A stretch of 64,000 nucleotides of DNA from Streptomyces sp. V3I8 (GCF_030817535.1 NZ_JAUSZL010000002.1:8782593-8846592); one strand, 5' to 3'; shown: positions 9,006 through 18,345, counted from the first letter of the stretch. A program made the numbers and translations. The notes: generated by a model not told the origin, from the sequence alone.

Positions 9006-10049
9006 ATGACCGCTCGTCGAGGCGGCGGGCCGACCATGCATGACGTCGGGAAGCTCGCGCAGGTCAGTGCCATGACCGTCTCCCGCGTACTGAAGAACGA
9101 CCCCGGTGTGTCCGAGACGACCAGGGAACGCGTCTTCGCCGCGGTGGACCGACTGGGCTACCGCCGCAACGAGACCGCGCGCAGCCTGCGCCTCGGCGGC
9201 AGCGGGATGATCGGCCTCGTCGTCACCAACCTCGCCAACCCGTTCTACTCACGTCTCGCGCTCGGCGTCCAGGAAGTCGCCACCGAGTACGGCTTCCGGA
9301 TGCTGCTCAGCAACTCCGCCGAGCAGGCCGAACGGGAACCCGGCCTCGTCGACGGCCTCGTCGACCACCAGGTCGAAGGACTCATCGTCGTCCCCGCCGG
9401 CAGCCGGCAGCAGCACCTGGCCGCCGCCATGCGCCATGTGCCGGTCGTACTCGCCGCTCGGCCGCCCGCCGGACTCGACACCGACTGCGTGCTGGTCGAG
9501 GACTTCCACGGAGCCCGTGAGGCCACCGCCTGCCTGCTGGCCGAGGGGCACACCCGGATCGCCTTCCTCGGTAATCCGCCCTCGCTCTACACGGGGGCCG
9601 AGCGGCTGCGCGGATTCTGGGCGGCACACGACGAGGCCGGCGTCGAGCCCGACAGCACCCTCATCCGGCAGGGCCTCGTCGACGCCGCGACGGCCGAGGC
9701 GGCGACCCTCGAACTGCTGGGCCGGCCCGACGCCCCCGCAGCGCTGTTCTGCACCAACAACCGCATCAGCCAGGGCGCCATCCGAGCCCTGCACACCTCG
9801 GGAGTCACCCTGCCCCTGGCCGGGTTCGACGACTTCGACCTGTCGGACATCCTCGGTCTGCCGCTGACCCTCGTCTCCTACGACGCCGACGAGATCGGCC
9901 GGGAGGCCGCACGCCTGCTCATCGACCGCCTGGGCCGCAAGGACGCGGAGCAGCCCGCTCCCCGCCGCGTCACGATTCCCACGCGCGTCGTCCGCCACGG
10001 CGTCCACGCCGGCGAACGCCCCCTCGGCACACCGCGGGCCGACATGTGA
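9006..10049 (+). CDS. LacI family transcriptional regulator
   Basis: 347 residues. The N-terminal helix-turn-helix (MHDVGKLAQVSAMTVSRVLK, about residues 12-31) and hinge (NETARSLRLGG) are followed by a periplasmic-binding-protein-like effector domain (IGLVVTNLANPFYSRL to PTRVVRHGV). GAAGGGGGAA precedes the ATG. It lies between the ROK gene and GH125 on the same strand and is the likely local regulator of the mannan locus, acting at the CG-centred palindromes at 6073, 6220 and possibly 14888. The effector is probably a manno-oligosaccharide or mannose derivative (inference). Confidence 0.9.
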   Translation: MTARRGGGPTMHDVGKLAQVSAMTVSRVLKNDPGVSETTRERVFAAVDRLGYRRNETARSLRLGGSGMIGLVVTNLANPFYSRLALGVQEVATEYGFRMLLSNSAEQAEREPGLVDGLVDHQVEGLIVVPAGSRQQHLAAAMRHVPVVLAARPPAGLDTDCVLVEDFHGAREATACLLAEGHTRIAFLGNPPSLYTGAERLRGFWAAHDEAGVEPDSTLIRQGLVDAATAEAATLELLGRPDAPAALFCTNNRISQGAIRALHTSGVTLPLAGFDDFDLSDILGLPLTLVSYDADEIGREAARLLIDRLGRKDAEQPAPRRVTIPTRVVRHGVHAGERPLGTPRADM

Positions 10050-10072
10050 ACACGTAACCAGAAGGACTGACG

Positions 10073-11386
10073 ATGCAGTTCCCCACAAGTGTCGAGGACC
10101 ACCCGCTGGTGCGGCGCGCGGTGCGGCACCTCGACGCCCTCGGCGACCCGCGCCACGGACGGCTGCTGGTGCGCTGCCTGGACGACACCCTCGCACGCAC
10201 CATCCGGCCGATGCCCGACGGCAGCGCCTTCGTGGTGACCGGCGACATCCCCGCCATGTGGCTGCGCGACTCGTCGACCCAGCTGATGCCCTACCTCGCG
10301 CTCCTGCGGGACGACAGGGGCCTGCAGGACCTGGTGGTGGCCGTGCTGGAGCGCCAGTTCGACCAGATCCGGCGCGATCCCTACGCGAACGCCTTCAACC
10401 CCGAGCCGTCGGGACGCGCCCACGACGGCGACGACCTGTGCGAGGACCCCTGGGTGTGGGAGGAGAAGTACGAGGTCGACTCCCTCGCCTTCCCCCTCCT
10501 GCTCGCCCACCGCTTCTGGCGGGCCACCGGCCGGACCGATCACCTCGACCGGGCGGTGCGCACCGCCCACGCCGTGCTCACCGTGTGGCGTACCGAGCAG
10601 GACCACGAGCGCCTGTCCTCCTACCGCTTCTCCCGGTCCTCCGGCCCGGCGAGCGACACCCTGCCCGGCGCGGGCCGGGGAACACCCGTCGCCCGGACCG
10701 GAATGACCTGGAGCGGATTCAGACCGAGCGACGACGCCTGCACGTACGGGTACAACGTGCCCGCGAACCTGTGCGCGGCCGCCGCCCTCGACGGGACGGC
10801 CGAGATGGCACACCACACCGGGGACACCGCCCTGGCCGAGGACGCCACCGCGCTGGCCGCCGAACTGCGCGAGGGGGTCGCACGCCACGGCACGGTCGAC
10901 CACCCCGACCACGGCACGATCTACGCCTACGAGGTGGACGGACTCGGCAACGCCCTCCTGATGGACGACGCCAACATGCCGAGCCTCCTCTCCCTGCCCC
11001 TGGTCGCGAACGTGTCCACCGACGACCCGCTGTACCGGGCCACACGGGAGTTCGTCCTCTCCCCGGCCAACCCGACCTGGTACCGGGGAACCGCGGCCAC
11101 GGGGGTGGGCAGCCCGCACACCCCCGAGGGACACATCTGGCCGATCGCCATCGCGGTGGAGGGCCTGACGAGCGACGACGACGCGGCGCGACTCGCGGCG
11201 CTGCGCACGCTGGCGGACACCGACGCGGGCACCGGCGCCATGCACGAGTCCTTCCACAAGGACGATCCGCACCGGTTCACCCGCCACTGGTTCTCCTGGG
11301 CCAACGCGATGTACGCGGAACTGGCCCTGGACGTGGCCGGGCTCGGCACCCGCCCCCTGTGGTCCGTCCTTCCCCCGCGCCCGTAA
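10073..11386 (+). CDS. GH125 exo-alpha-1,6-mannosidase
   Basis: 437 residues matching glycoside hydrolase family 125 (formerly DUF1237) over the full length. Signatures: TGDIPAMWLRDS, WEEKYEVDSL near residue 129, Asp220/Asp221 in RPSDD and Glu392 in MHESF. The last two lie where the catalytic acid and base of characterised GH125 enzymes are expected. No signal peptide is seen, so it acts inside the cell, releasing mannose from alpha-1,6-oligomers. AGAAGGA lies about 7 nt before the ATG. It starts 23 nt after lacI and ends before a strong terminator. Confidence 0.92.
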   Translation: MQFPTSVEDHPLVRRAVRHLDALGDPRHGRLLVRCLDDTLARTIRPMPDGSAFVVTGDIPAMWLRDSSTQLMPYLALLRDDRGLQDLVVAVLERQFDQIRRDPYANAFNPEPSGRAHDGDDLCEDPWVWEEKYEVDSLAFPLLLAHRFWRATGRTDHLDRAVRTAHAVLTVWRTEQDHERLSSYRFSRSSGPASDTLPGAGRGTPVARTGMTWSGFRPSDDACTYGYNVPANLCAAAALDGTAEMAHHTGDTALAEDATALAAELREGVARHGTVDHPDHGTIYAYEVDGLGNALLMDDANMPSLLSLPLVANVSTDDPLYRATREFVLSPANPTWYRGTAATGVGSPHTPEGHIWPIAIAVEGLTSDDDAARLAALRTLADTDAGTGAMHESFHKDDPHRFTRHWFSWANAMYAELALDVAGLGTRPLWSVLPPRP

Positions 11387-11404
11387 CCCCTCACCCGCGT
11401 ACGC

Positions 11405-11448
11405 AGAGGTCCCGGTGGCGGAAGACTCCTTCCGCCACCGGGACCTCT
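11405..11448. terminator. Bidirectional hairpin terminator
   Basis: A perfect 20-bp stem (11405-11424 with 11429-11448) and a 4-nt ACTC loop sit between the convergent GH125 and GH2 genes. There is no long T-run on either strand, as is common for Streptomyces terminators. It should stop transcription from both sides. Confidence 0.9.
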
Positions 11449-11467
11449 CTACCGCGCGCGCTGCCGG

Positions 11468-14400
11468 CTAGGGCTTCTCGCCGCCGTAGAGGGTGCTCAC
11501 CTCCTCGGCGGTGAGTGCCCGGTCGACGGCCCGGACCTCGTCGACCGCGCCGTTCCAGAAGTCGACGTTCGAACCGTCCCAGTGGGCACGGCCGACGGTC
11601 AGCGGGCCGGTGCTCCCGAGAGCGGTGCCCCCCGGGGCCGTCGCCGCGAGCTTCCCGTCGAGGTACAGGCGGATCTCGCCGGTGCCCGCGTCCCGTACCC
11701 CGACGAGGTGGTACCAGCGGCCGGTCTCCGCGGCGACGGCCACCTGGGCACGGCGTTCACCGGGGGTGCTGAAGGCGAAGCTGCCGTGCCCGTACTGCAG
11801 GTAGAACGGGTTGGCCGTGGCACGCGAGTCCTGGCTGACCGCCGTGCCGTAGTTGCCGGGGATCCCGTCGAGCCGGACCCACGCGGACACCGAGTAGCTG
11901 CCACTGGTGTCGAGCACCGGTCCCGCGGTTTCCGCGTACTGCTTCTGGCCGTCGAACTTCAGGGCGCTGCCGCTGACACCGTCGGTCCAGGAAGCGCCCT
12001 CGCGCAGCGTGAAGGGCTTCTTGTCGGGCCCCGTGTCCTCGGCGGTGGTACCGGTGCCCTCGTCGAAGGTCCAGTGACCGCCCCCCTTCAGCTCCTTCCT
12101 GCCCGCCGCGGCGCCGGCGGCGATGACCTTGAGGTTGACCTTCCGTACCTCGGCGGGATCCATCTTGATGTCCCGGCGGTCGTACGTGTACAGGCCGTTG
12201 AGCTCGTTCTCCAGGTCGGTGATCTGTGTGTAGACCGAGCCGGACAGCTCGGCGCCGGCCTGCTCGACGTAGAACTTCTCGGTGTTCTCGACGTACTTGC
12301 GGGTCAGCTCCGCCTTGGTGGTGACACCGCTGTAGATCACCGTCGGAGCGCCCGGCCACATGTGGCCCGGGGAGCGCAGGGTGAAGCCGCCGTGCTCGCC
12401 GTCCATGGCGGCCCGCTTGCCGTCGGGGAAGGGCGGGTCGTCGTTGTTGTAGTCGTGGTGGTCGAGGATGTCGCCCTTGCCCGAGTCACCCTTGGAGTTG
12501 CAGCAGTTGACACCGCTGTGGGCGTTGACGACACGGGACGGGTCGGCGGCCTTGACGGACTCGGTGAGACGGCCGGTCTCCTCGCGGTTCCACTCGCCCC
12601 AGCCCTCGTTGAAGACGATCCAGCCGATCACGGCGGGGGAGTTGTGGTGCTGGCGCATCATCTCCCGGCCCTGGTCGACGAACGCCTTCTGCCCCGTCTC
12701 GTTGGTGATGTTCCCGGAGACGAAGTCCTGCCAGACGAGCAGGCCGAGTTTGTCGGCGTGGTAGAACCACCGCGCCGGCTCCACCTTGATGTGCTTGCGC
12801 ACCGCGTTGAAGCCGAGCTTCTTGTGCGCCTCCAGGTCGAAGGCGAGGGCGTCGTCGCTGGGCGCGGTGTAGAGACCGTCGGGCCAGAAGCCCTGGTCGA
12901 GGGTGGCGAGGGAGAAGATCGGCTTGCCGTTGAGGACCAGCTTGTCGAAGCCGCCCACCTTCTTGACCTCGATCTTGCGCATACCGAAGTAGCTGCGGAC
13001 CTTGTCGCTCGACCGGCCGTCGGTCAGGGTGACGTCGAGGTCGTACAGGTACGGGTCGTCGGGGCTCCACAGGTGCTGCTTCGCCACCGGCACGGTGAGC
13101 TTCTTGCCGGCCGCGCCACTGACCTTGCCGACGACCTTGCCACGGGCGTCACGGGCGACGGCCTCGACGCGGGCGGAGGAGGACGCGCCCTCGGCGTCGA
13201 CCGTCACCGCGAGGGTGCTCGTGTCGATGTCGGGCGTGGTGACGACGTTCCCGATCGAGGCGGGAGCCACTGGCTCCATCCACACGGTCTGCCAGATGCC
13301 GGAGGTCTGCGTGTAGAAGATGCCGCCCGGGTTCGTGGACTGCTTGCCCATGGGCTGGTCCGCGCCACCGGTGTCGGTGACGGCGACCACGATCTCCTGC
13401 TTGCCGCTCCCCTTCAGGGCATCCGTGATGTCGACGCCGAAGGCGTTGTAACCGCCGGTGTGCTCGGCGACCTTTTTGCCGTTGACGTAGATACGGGACT
13501 GGTAGTCGACGGCCCCGAAGTTGAGCTTGAGCCGGTTCGAGCGGCTGTCCTTGCCGACCTTCCAGTTCTTGGGCACGTCGATGGTCCGGCGGTAGAACAT
13601 GTGGTCCTCGTGCCGTTCGAGCCCGGAGAGCTGCGACTCGACCGGGAACGGCACGATGATCTTCTCGTCGAGGTTCCTGCCGAAGACCGGCTGCTCACCC
13701 GCCTCGGCACCGCTGAACTGCCAAGGTCCGTTGAGGTTCTCCCACTTGGACCGCTTCTGCTGCGGACGCGGGTACTCGGGCAGCGGGTGCTTCTTGTCGA
13801 CCTTGTCGCCCCACTTGGTGGTGAGACGGTGCGTGGAGCCGTTCTCCGCGTAGCGGATGACCTTCGGTACGGCCTTGCCGCCGGCCGTCAGACCGCCCGC
13901 ACCGTCGTAGGAGACCCGGACCAGCTGGTTCTTCTGGATCGGCTCCGCGAGGTTCACGTACAGGGAGGAGGAGTCCCCGGGGACCGACGTGACCGACTTG
14001 ACCGGCATGGCGGTCGTGTCGGCCTCGACCTTCAGATGGTCCTCGGCCGCCTGGAGGCCGCCCACCTTGCCCTCGAATCGGGCGCGCAGCCGCTGCCCGT
14101 TCTCGGCGACGGTGAGCTCCACCGGGAAGACCTCGAAGTCGGCCGGCGGGGTGAACGCGGACATCGGCACGACCTGCTTGGCCAGCGTCGGCGTCGACCA
14201 GCGCAGGTACATGTTGGCGCCGCCGGTGTCCTGGAACAGCTCCAGACGGAACGTGTGCTTCTCGCCCGCGGTCAGCTTGACGGCCTGGCTGGTCTGCTCC
14301 CGGTCCCAGTCGCCCTCCCAGTGGTCGATGACGGGCTCGTCGTCGATGTAGAGCCGGAAGCCGTTGTCGCCGATGGCGTAGAAGGTGTAGTCACCGGTGG

Positions 14401-14761
14401 CCGGCGCCTCGATCTGACCCGTCCAGCGGGCGGTCGTGTGCTCCGTCTTGCCGGTGAACTCCTTGAAGGTGTCGGTCAGACCGGAGAAGTTGATCTGCGG
14501 GTCGAGTGTCGTACCACCGAGTTCGGCGAAGTCCCGGGCGCCCGGGGCCGACATGCTGAAGTACTCGCCCTTGAGGCCGTGCGTCACGACGGCGGCCTGT
14601 CCGGCAGCGCCGGCGGCGGACGCCGAGGTACCGCTCGTCAACTCGGAGGCCGCCGCGGTGGGCAGCATTCCGCTCGGGGGCAGCACCAGGGCCGCCGTGG
14701 CGAACAGTGCCAGCACCCTGGCTCTGCGTCGGACGCTGGGGCGGGTGTCGTGTCGTCTCAT
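11468..14761 (-). CDS. Secreted PA14-GH2-LamG glycoside hydrolase
   Basis: 1097 residues from ATG 14761, preceded by AGGAAAGG about 6 nt away; an in-frame upstream ATG at 14890 is rejected because the signal peptide (MRRHDTRPSVRRRARVLALF) begins here. Domains in order: PA14 carbohydrate-binding domain (~60-200), GH2 sugar-binding and Ig-like domains (~300-600), GH2 TIM barrel with acid/base Glu in FNEGWGEW (~717) and a likely nucleophile in GEHGG (~788), and a C-terminal LamG/concanavalin-like domain (~895-1097). GH2 members include beta-mannosidases and beta-galactosidases. The locus favours a role on mannan-linked glycans, but specificity cannot be read from the sequence. Confidence 0.88.
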   Translation of the reverse strand: MRRHDTRPSVRRRARVLALFATAALVLPPSGMLPTAAASELTSGTSASAAGAAGQAAVVTHGLKGEYFSMSAPGARDFAELGGTTLDPQINFSGLTDTFKEFTGKTEHTTARWTGQIEAPATGDYTFYAIGDNGFRLYIDDEPVIDHWEGDWDREQTSQAVKLTAGEKHTFRLELFQDTGGANMYLRWSTPTLAKQVVPMSAFTPPADFEVFPVELTVAENGQRLRARFEGKVGGLQAAEDHLKVEADTTAMPVKSVTSVPGDSSSLYVNLAEPIQKNQLVRVSYDGAGGLTAGGKAVPKVIRYAENGSTHRLTTKWGDKVDKKHPLPEYPRPQQKRSKWENLNGPWQFSGAEAGEQPVFGRNLDEKIIVPFPVESQLSGLERHEDHMFYRRTIDVPKNWKVGKDSRSNRLKLNFGAVDYQSRIYVNGKKVAEHTGGYNAFGVDITDALKGSGKQEIVVAVTDTGGADQPMGKQSTNPGGIFYTQTSGIWQTVWMEPVAPASIGNVVTTPDIDTSTLAVTVDAEGASSSARVEAVARDARGKVVGKVSGAAGKKLTVPVAKQHLWSPDDPYLYDLDVTLTDGRSSDKVRSYFGMRKIEVKKVGGFDKLVLNGKPIFSLATLDQGFWPDGLYTAPSDDALAFDLEAHKKLGFNAVRKHIKVEPARWFYHADKLGLLVWQDFVSGNITNETGQKAFVDQGREMMRQHHNSPAVIGWIVFNEGWGEWNREETGRLTESVKAADPSRVVNAHSGVNCCNSKGDSGKGDILDHHDYNNDDPPFPDGKRAAMDGEHGGFTLRSPGHMWPGAPTVIYSGVTTKAELTRKYVENTEKFYVEQAGAELSGSVYTQITDLENELNGLYTYDRRDIKMDPAEVRKVNLKVIAAGAAAGRKELKGGGHWTFDEGTGTTAEDTGPDKKPFTLREGASWTDGVSGSALKFDGQKQYAETAGPVLDTSGSYSVSAWVRLDGIPGNYGTAVSQDSRATANPFYLQYGHGSFAFSTPGERRAQVAVAAETGRWYHLVGVRDAGTGEIRLYLDGKLAATAPGGTALGSTGPLTVGRAHWDGSNVDFWNGAVDEVRAVDRALTAEEVSTLYGGEKP

Positions 14762-14884
14762 CGGACCTTTCCTCGTACAGAGGCCGTGACCGCGTTCGAC
14801 TGCCGGGGCAGGGTTACGAGTTCCTGCGAGGAAACCCGTAGGGAGAAGCTGCACACCGGCTGAGGCGGGTTCGGTAAGCGGCCT

Positions 14885-14900
14885 TTTCAACGTTGGAAAC
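14885..14900. promoter_or_regulatory. CG-centred palindrome upstream of GH2
   Basis: The core CAACGTTG (14888-14895) is a perfect palindrome extended by T and A runs. It lies about 125 nt upstream of the GH2 start. It has the CG centre and half-site size of LacI-family operators, but its sequence differs from the 6073/6220 pair, so it may serve the same or another regulator. Confidence 0.4.
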
Positions 14901-15132
14901 CCTCTGCCAGCGGTATGACAGCACGCCCACAGGAACCTGTCCAGACCTCGCGCAGCACTCTGTTGTCCGGCGTCACGGTGGACGGGTGCCGGGGCGGGGC
15001 GAAGGTGTGGGATGGGGGGAGAAGGGGTATGGCGGGAGAGGTGCGCTGGTCAACGCGGTTTGCGGGGGCTTGAGTTCGGTGCGGAGGGGCTTTCCCGGGG
15101 TGGCGGGAGTGGGTTGTTGCGGAATTCGGGTT

Positions 15133-15168
15133 GCTGTCGGTGCTGTCGGTGCTGTCGGTGCTGTCGGC
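15133..15168. repeat. Four tandem 9-bp repeats (GCTGTCGGT)
   Basis: Three exact and one near-exact copies of GCTGTCGGT lie in the gene-poor stretch 14.9-15.7 kb between GH2 and the first IS. No credible reading frame with a ribosome binding site covers them. Confidence 0.85.
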
Positions 15169-15318
15169 GTCGACGGTGTCGGCCGGTTGCGGCTTGTGCC
15201 GTGTGAGGTCGGGGCCGGTGAGGCGTTGTTGAACGGGCGTGTGGTTGGTTCGTGTTTGGCAGCATTGGTTTGCTGATGCACGGAAGTGGGTGGGGTGGGT
15301 CGCGCGTGGAGGGTTGCT

Positions 15319-15358
<40 letters not shown>

Positions 15359-15469
15359 GGGCGGGCAGTCCCAGGACCGATCCGAGCGGCGAGTGGCACG
15401 GAAACCGGGCACGCGGGGATGGAGGGCGAGGACCACGGGGTCCGGGCCGCCGCGGTGAGGCCGGCGCCC

Positions 15470-15648
15470 CGGTGGTGGACCTGGTCGTCCAGCCGTCCGG
15501 TGCCGCCACCGGCCCGGTCGCGCCGCGGACCATCGTCTCCGAACTGCGCGTCCCCCGCACCGGCGACCAGGCGCTGCTGATCACCGACCCCGTCCGCCCC
15601 GGCGGCTACCTGTACAGCCGGAGACGGTGTGACGCCGCGACACCGTGA
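15470..15648 (+). pseudogene. Unrecognised coding remnant truncated near an IS
   Basis: The frame reading GAPVVDLVVQPSGAA ... TIVSELRVPRTGDQALLITD ... GGYLYS has Streptomyces-like third-position GC and protein-like composition, but no start, no family I recognise, and runs out 40 nt before the IS at 15689. It could be the tail of a gene broken by rearrangement. Low confidence. Confidence 0.25.
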
Positions 15649-15688
15649 CGCCGCGACCTCGCCACCGTAGGAAGAACACGGACCCTTA

Positions 15689-16608
15689 CGAGCTCGTGCA
15701 CGACAAGTGGTGAGACGTCGAGGGCCTCGGTGAGGCCTGTGTTCACGCTTGCCTTGTCGAGTGCAGGTCTGCGGTCTGCTGGTAGGACAGCAGGCCGGCG
15801 ATGGCCTGTACGGTGTCGCTCATGTGCTCGCGGCGGCCGAGGGGTCGGGCCAGAACCCGCCAGTTCTTCAGATGGGCGATGCCGTGCTCGACCCTGATAC
15901 GCCGCGAGGAGTGTGCCTTGCGCTGGCGCTCGTACATCTCCTCGTACCAGTCGGGGGCGTTCTTCTTGGACTTCCGGTGCGGGGGCGTCACCACCCGGTC
16001 ACCTGTCTGAGCGCCCAGGCCCTGGTAGCCGGCATCCGCGAGGATCTCCACCGCGGGCCCGTCGGCCAGGAGCTTGACCAGCCCTAACTGGCGGGCGTGG
16101 GTGATGTCCGCACAGCTCGCGGGACGGGCTGGGCTGCACTGCAGCACCCGGCCCTTGCCGTTCGTGACCACCATGGATTTGACGGCTTTCTGCTTGTTGT
16201 CACCGGAGATGAACTTGTCCCGGTGCTTGCGCCCGACGGCGGGCCGCCGGACCCGGATCTGCGTGCCGTCGATGATGCCGGTCGTCCCACTGGTGCCGAG
16301 ATGCTCGACGACCTCGGCCAGGGTCCGTAGCCGCACGCCGGGGCTGACGATGCAGCCGGTCGACGAAGACCAACTGGTGTTTCGGCCCGCCGCCCACGGC
16401 CCGCTTCCGTGGTCGAGAGGCTGGCTTGGCCCGGTGACCCTCATGCCACAACGGACCTATCCCGGCTACGAGTTCAGCGACCGCATCGCCCGTCAGGCCT
16501 GTGATGCGACAGTTGCTGGTGATCACTGCACGAGTCCTGATTCCCACCACCCGACCATGATCAACCATCACGGGCTCGACGTCTCACCACTTGTCGTGCA
16601 CGAGCTCG
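15689..16608 (-). mobile_element. IS5-family element (IS1031-like), 920 bp, defective
   Basis: The ends are perfect 34-bp inverted repeats (15689-15722 and 16575-16608, outer sequence CGAGCTCGTGCACGACAAGT) flanked by a 3-bp TTA target duplication at 15686-15688 and 16609-16611. TNA duplications are typical of the IS1031 group. It carries one transposase frame, which is damaged. Confidence 0.9.
15743..16571 (-). pseudogene. IS5-family DDE transposase, frameshifted with internal deletion
   Basis: The C-terminal part (IIDGTQIRVRRP, EILADAGYQG, HGIAHLKNWR) gives the D-D-E triad of DDE_Tnp_4 transposases and ends at 15743. The N-terminal part (MMVDHGRVVGIRTR ... GGGPKHQLVFVDRL) is in another frame beginning at 16571. 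Between FVDRL and PGVRLRTLAEV about 35-40 residues usual for the family are missing and the frame changes near 16360. The enzyme should be inactive. Confidence 0.85.
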
Positions 16609-16704
16609 TTAGGTGTCGTGTATTCCAGCTTGGACAATCCTCGTTGGTCACTCTGAGTGGCGAAGGCCGTGTTCGTGGTGCCCCCTCGGACGGATAGGTT
16701 CACC

Positions 16705-17254
16705 GTGGTGCGTTCGAGTTCGACGCGAACCCTGCCATCGGTCCGGCTGCCATCCACACCCTTGCTTCCTGCGAGTGGGTCCGCAAAGGGCTGCCGCTGT
16801 GCCTGATCGGCGACAGCGGGACCGGCAAGTCGCACCTGCTGATCGCGCTGGGCGCCGAGGCCGCGATGGCGGGGTTCCGGGTCAAGTACGTGCTGGCGAC
16901 CAAGCTGGTCAACGAGCTCGTGGAAGCCGCCGACGAGAAGGTGCTGACCAAGACGATCGCCCGCTACGGACGGGGCGATCTTCTCTGTATTGACGAGCTG
17001 GGTTATATGGAGCTTGACCGGCACGGCGCCGAACTGCTGTTCCAGGTTCTGACCGAGCGTGAGGAAAAGAACAGCATGGCGATCGCCTCCAAAGAGTCGT
17101 TCTCCTCGTGGACCAAGACGTTCACCGACCCCCGGCTCTGCGCGCCGCCATGAACCGCCTCCTCACCTTCGGCGGCAACATCATCGAGACCGGCAGCGAC
17201 TCCTACCGCCTGGCCCACACCAGAGCACGTCAACAGGCCACCGCAGCCTCTTAA
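16705..17254 (+). pseudogene. istB-like IS21-family ATPase remnant
   Basis: Reads FDANPAIGPAAIHTLASCEW, then Walker A GDSGTGKSHLLIALG and Walker B LLCIDELGYMEL, then FGGNIIETGSDSYRLAHTRAR at the end: the helper ATPase of IS21 elements. The N-terminus has no start codon. A frame change near 17145 (after TDPRLCA) separates the last ~35 residues from the rest. The partner istA is absent. Confidence 0.85.
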
Positions 17255-17339
17255 TCGACCACATCCGGGGGTGCCCATACAGGCCGACGACCGAGCATGC
17301 ATCATGATCGGATACCGGCAGCGCACGAAACGGGGGAAA

Positions 17340-17972
17340 ATGATGGCAGCTCCAGCAGAAGCTGAATCCCACCAGGCTGCGGACTCAGCGAGAGCTTCGC
17401 AGCCATCCGGCGGACTGATCATCTTCTTGAACGGCACATCGAGTTCTGGGAAGTCGAGCATCGCCAAGGCACTCCTCACGGTCCTGGACGACATGTACTT
17501 CCACATGCCGGTGGACGCCTTCCACGCCATGCGGGCGCGGCGGGACATCGCACCGGACGAACTGTCCTCCGTGCTCAGGCACACCTGGATGGGCTTCCAC
17601 CGCGCGGTCGCTGGCATGGCTGCGGGCGGCAACAACATCGTGGTGGACCACGTCCTGAGCGAGCAGTGGCGTCTGCTCGACTGCCTCGCCCTCTTCGCCC
17701 CCGAAGACGTGGTACTGGTCGGAGTGTACTGCCCCTTGCAGGAACTGGAACGGCGCGAGCAAGAGCGCGGGGACCGCCCCCCGGGGCTGGCCGCACGCCA
17801 GATCACCCAGGTCCATGCCCACAGCCTCTACGACATCGAGTGCGACACGAGCACCACCAGTGCGGCCGACTGCGCTCAACAGATCAAGGACTTCCTACCG
17901 CACCGCCCGACCCCCACCGCATTCGAGAAGCTGAAGGCGAATCCCCCGGCCGGTCAGCCACTGGTTGGCTGA
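17340..17972 (+). CDS. Chloramphenicol phosphotransferase-like (CPT family) kinase
   Basis: 210 residues from ATG 17340 (or 17343), directly after GGGGGAAAA. Walker A GTSSSGKSSIAKAL is at about residues 31-44, followed by VDAFHAMRARRD, HTWMGFHRAVAGMAAGGNN and GVYCPLQELERREQERGDR. These match the CPT family, whose founder phosphorylates chloramphenicol at the 3-hydroxyl. Many family members have unknown substrates, so resistance is only a possibility. It lies between an istB remnant and IS21-like end repeats, suggesting carriage on a decayed element. Confidence 0.8.
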   Translation: MMAAPAEAESHQAADSARASQPSGGLIIFLNGTSSSGKSSIAKALLTVLDDMYFHMPVDAFHAMRARRDIAPDELSSVLRHTWMGFHRAVAGMAAGGNNIVVDHVLSEQWRLLDCLALFAPEDVVLVGVYCPLQELERREQERGDRPPGLAARQITQVHAHSLYDIECDTSTTSAADCAQQIKDFLPHRPTPTAFEKLKANPPAGQPLVG

Positions 17973-18026
17973 TCCCTGGCCCCCTCCGAATGCCCGGCTC
18001 AGGCGAGCACGGACAACGGTGGGTGG

Positions 18027-18116
18027 GGCCAAAATACTCGTTCAAATCACGCCCTCATGATTGGCACCTGGGGCCACAGGACTCGTTCCTCTGGGGCCAA
18101 CCGACACGTTCGAAGC
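18027..18116. repeat. Three IS21-like terminal repeats (GGGGCCA-type)
   Basis: Three related motifs, each GGGGCCA followed by a spacer and ACTCGTTC or ACACGTTC, begin near 18028, 18071 and 18096. Multiple terminal repeats of this form mark IS21-family ends. With the istB remnant 0.8 kb away they probably are the surviving end of the same element. A 63-codon minus-strand frame (18042-18233, MTAYETKLRHIAKQIVQSVR) overlaps and may be another element remnant. I see no other gene in 17973-18345. Confidence 0.5.
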
Positions 18117-18345
18117 CACGCGTTCGAGCTGTTGCTGGAGCGTCGTGCGGATGGCGGCGGGGAGGTGGCCGGCGCGCACCGATTGGACGATCTGTTTCGC
18201 GATGTGCCGCAGCTTGGTTTCGTATGCGGTCACAGCACCCTCATGAATCCTCAGGTGAGCGACCCATCTCGAGGCGCCCTTCGAGGGGACTCGCGATCAC
18301 GAGCCTCGAGCGAGTCCGATCCCGGCCTGAATATCGCTGGGGGTT

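Noticed and set aside
11582..14863. A 1093-codon plus-strand open frame opposite the GH2 gene
   Set aside because: It is the antisense shadow of the GH2 gene. High GC at third positions removes stops; it has no family motifs and a Val/Gly/Arg-rich composition.
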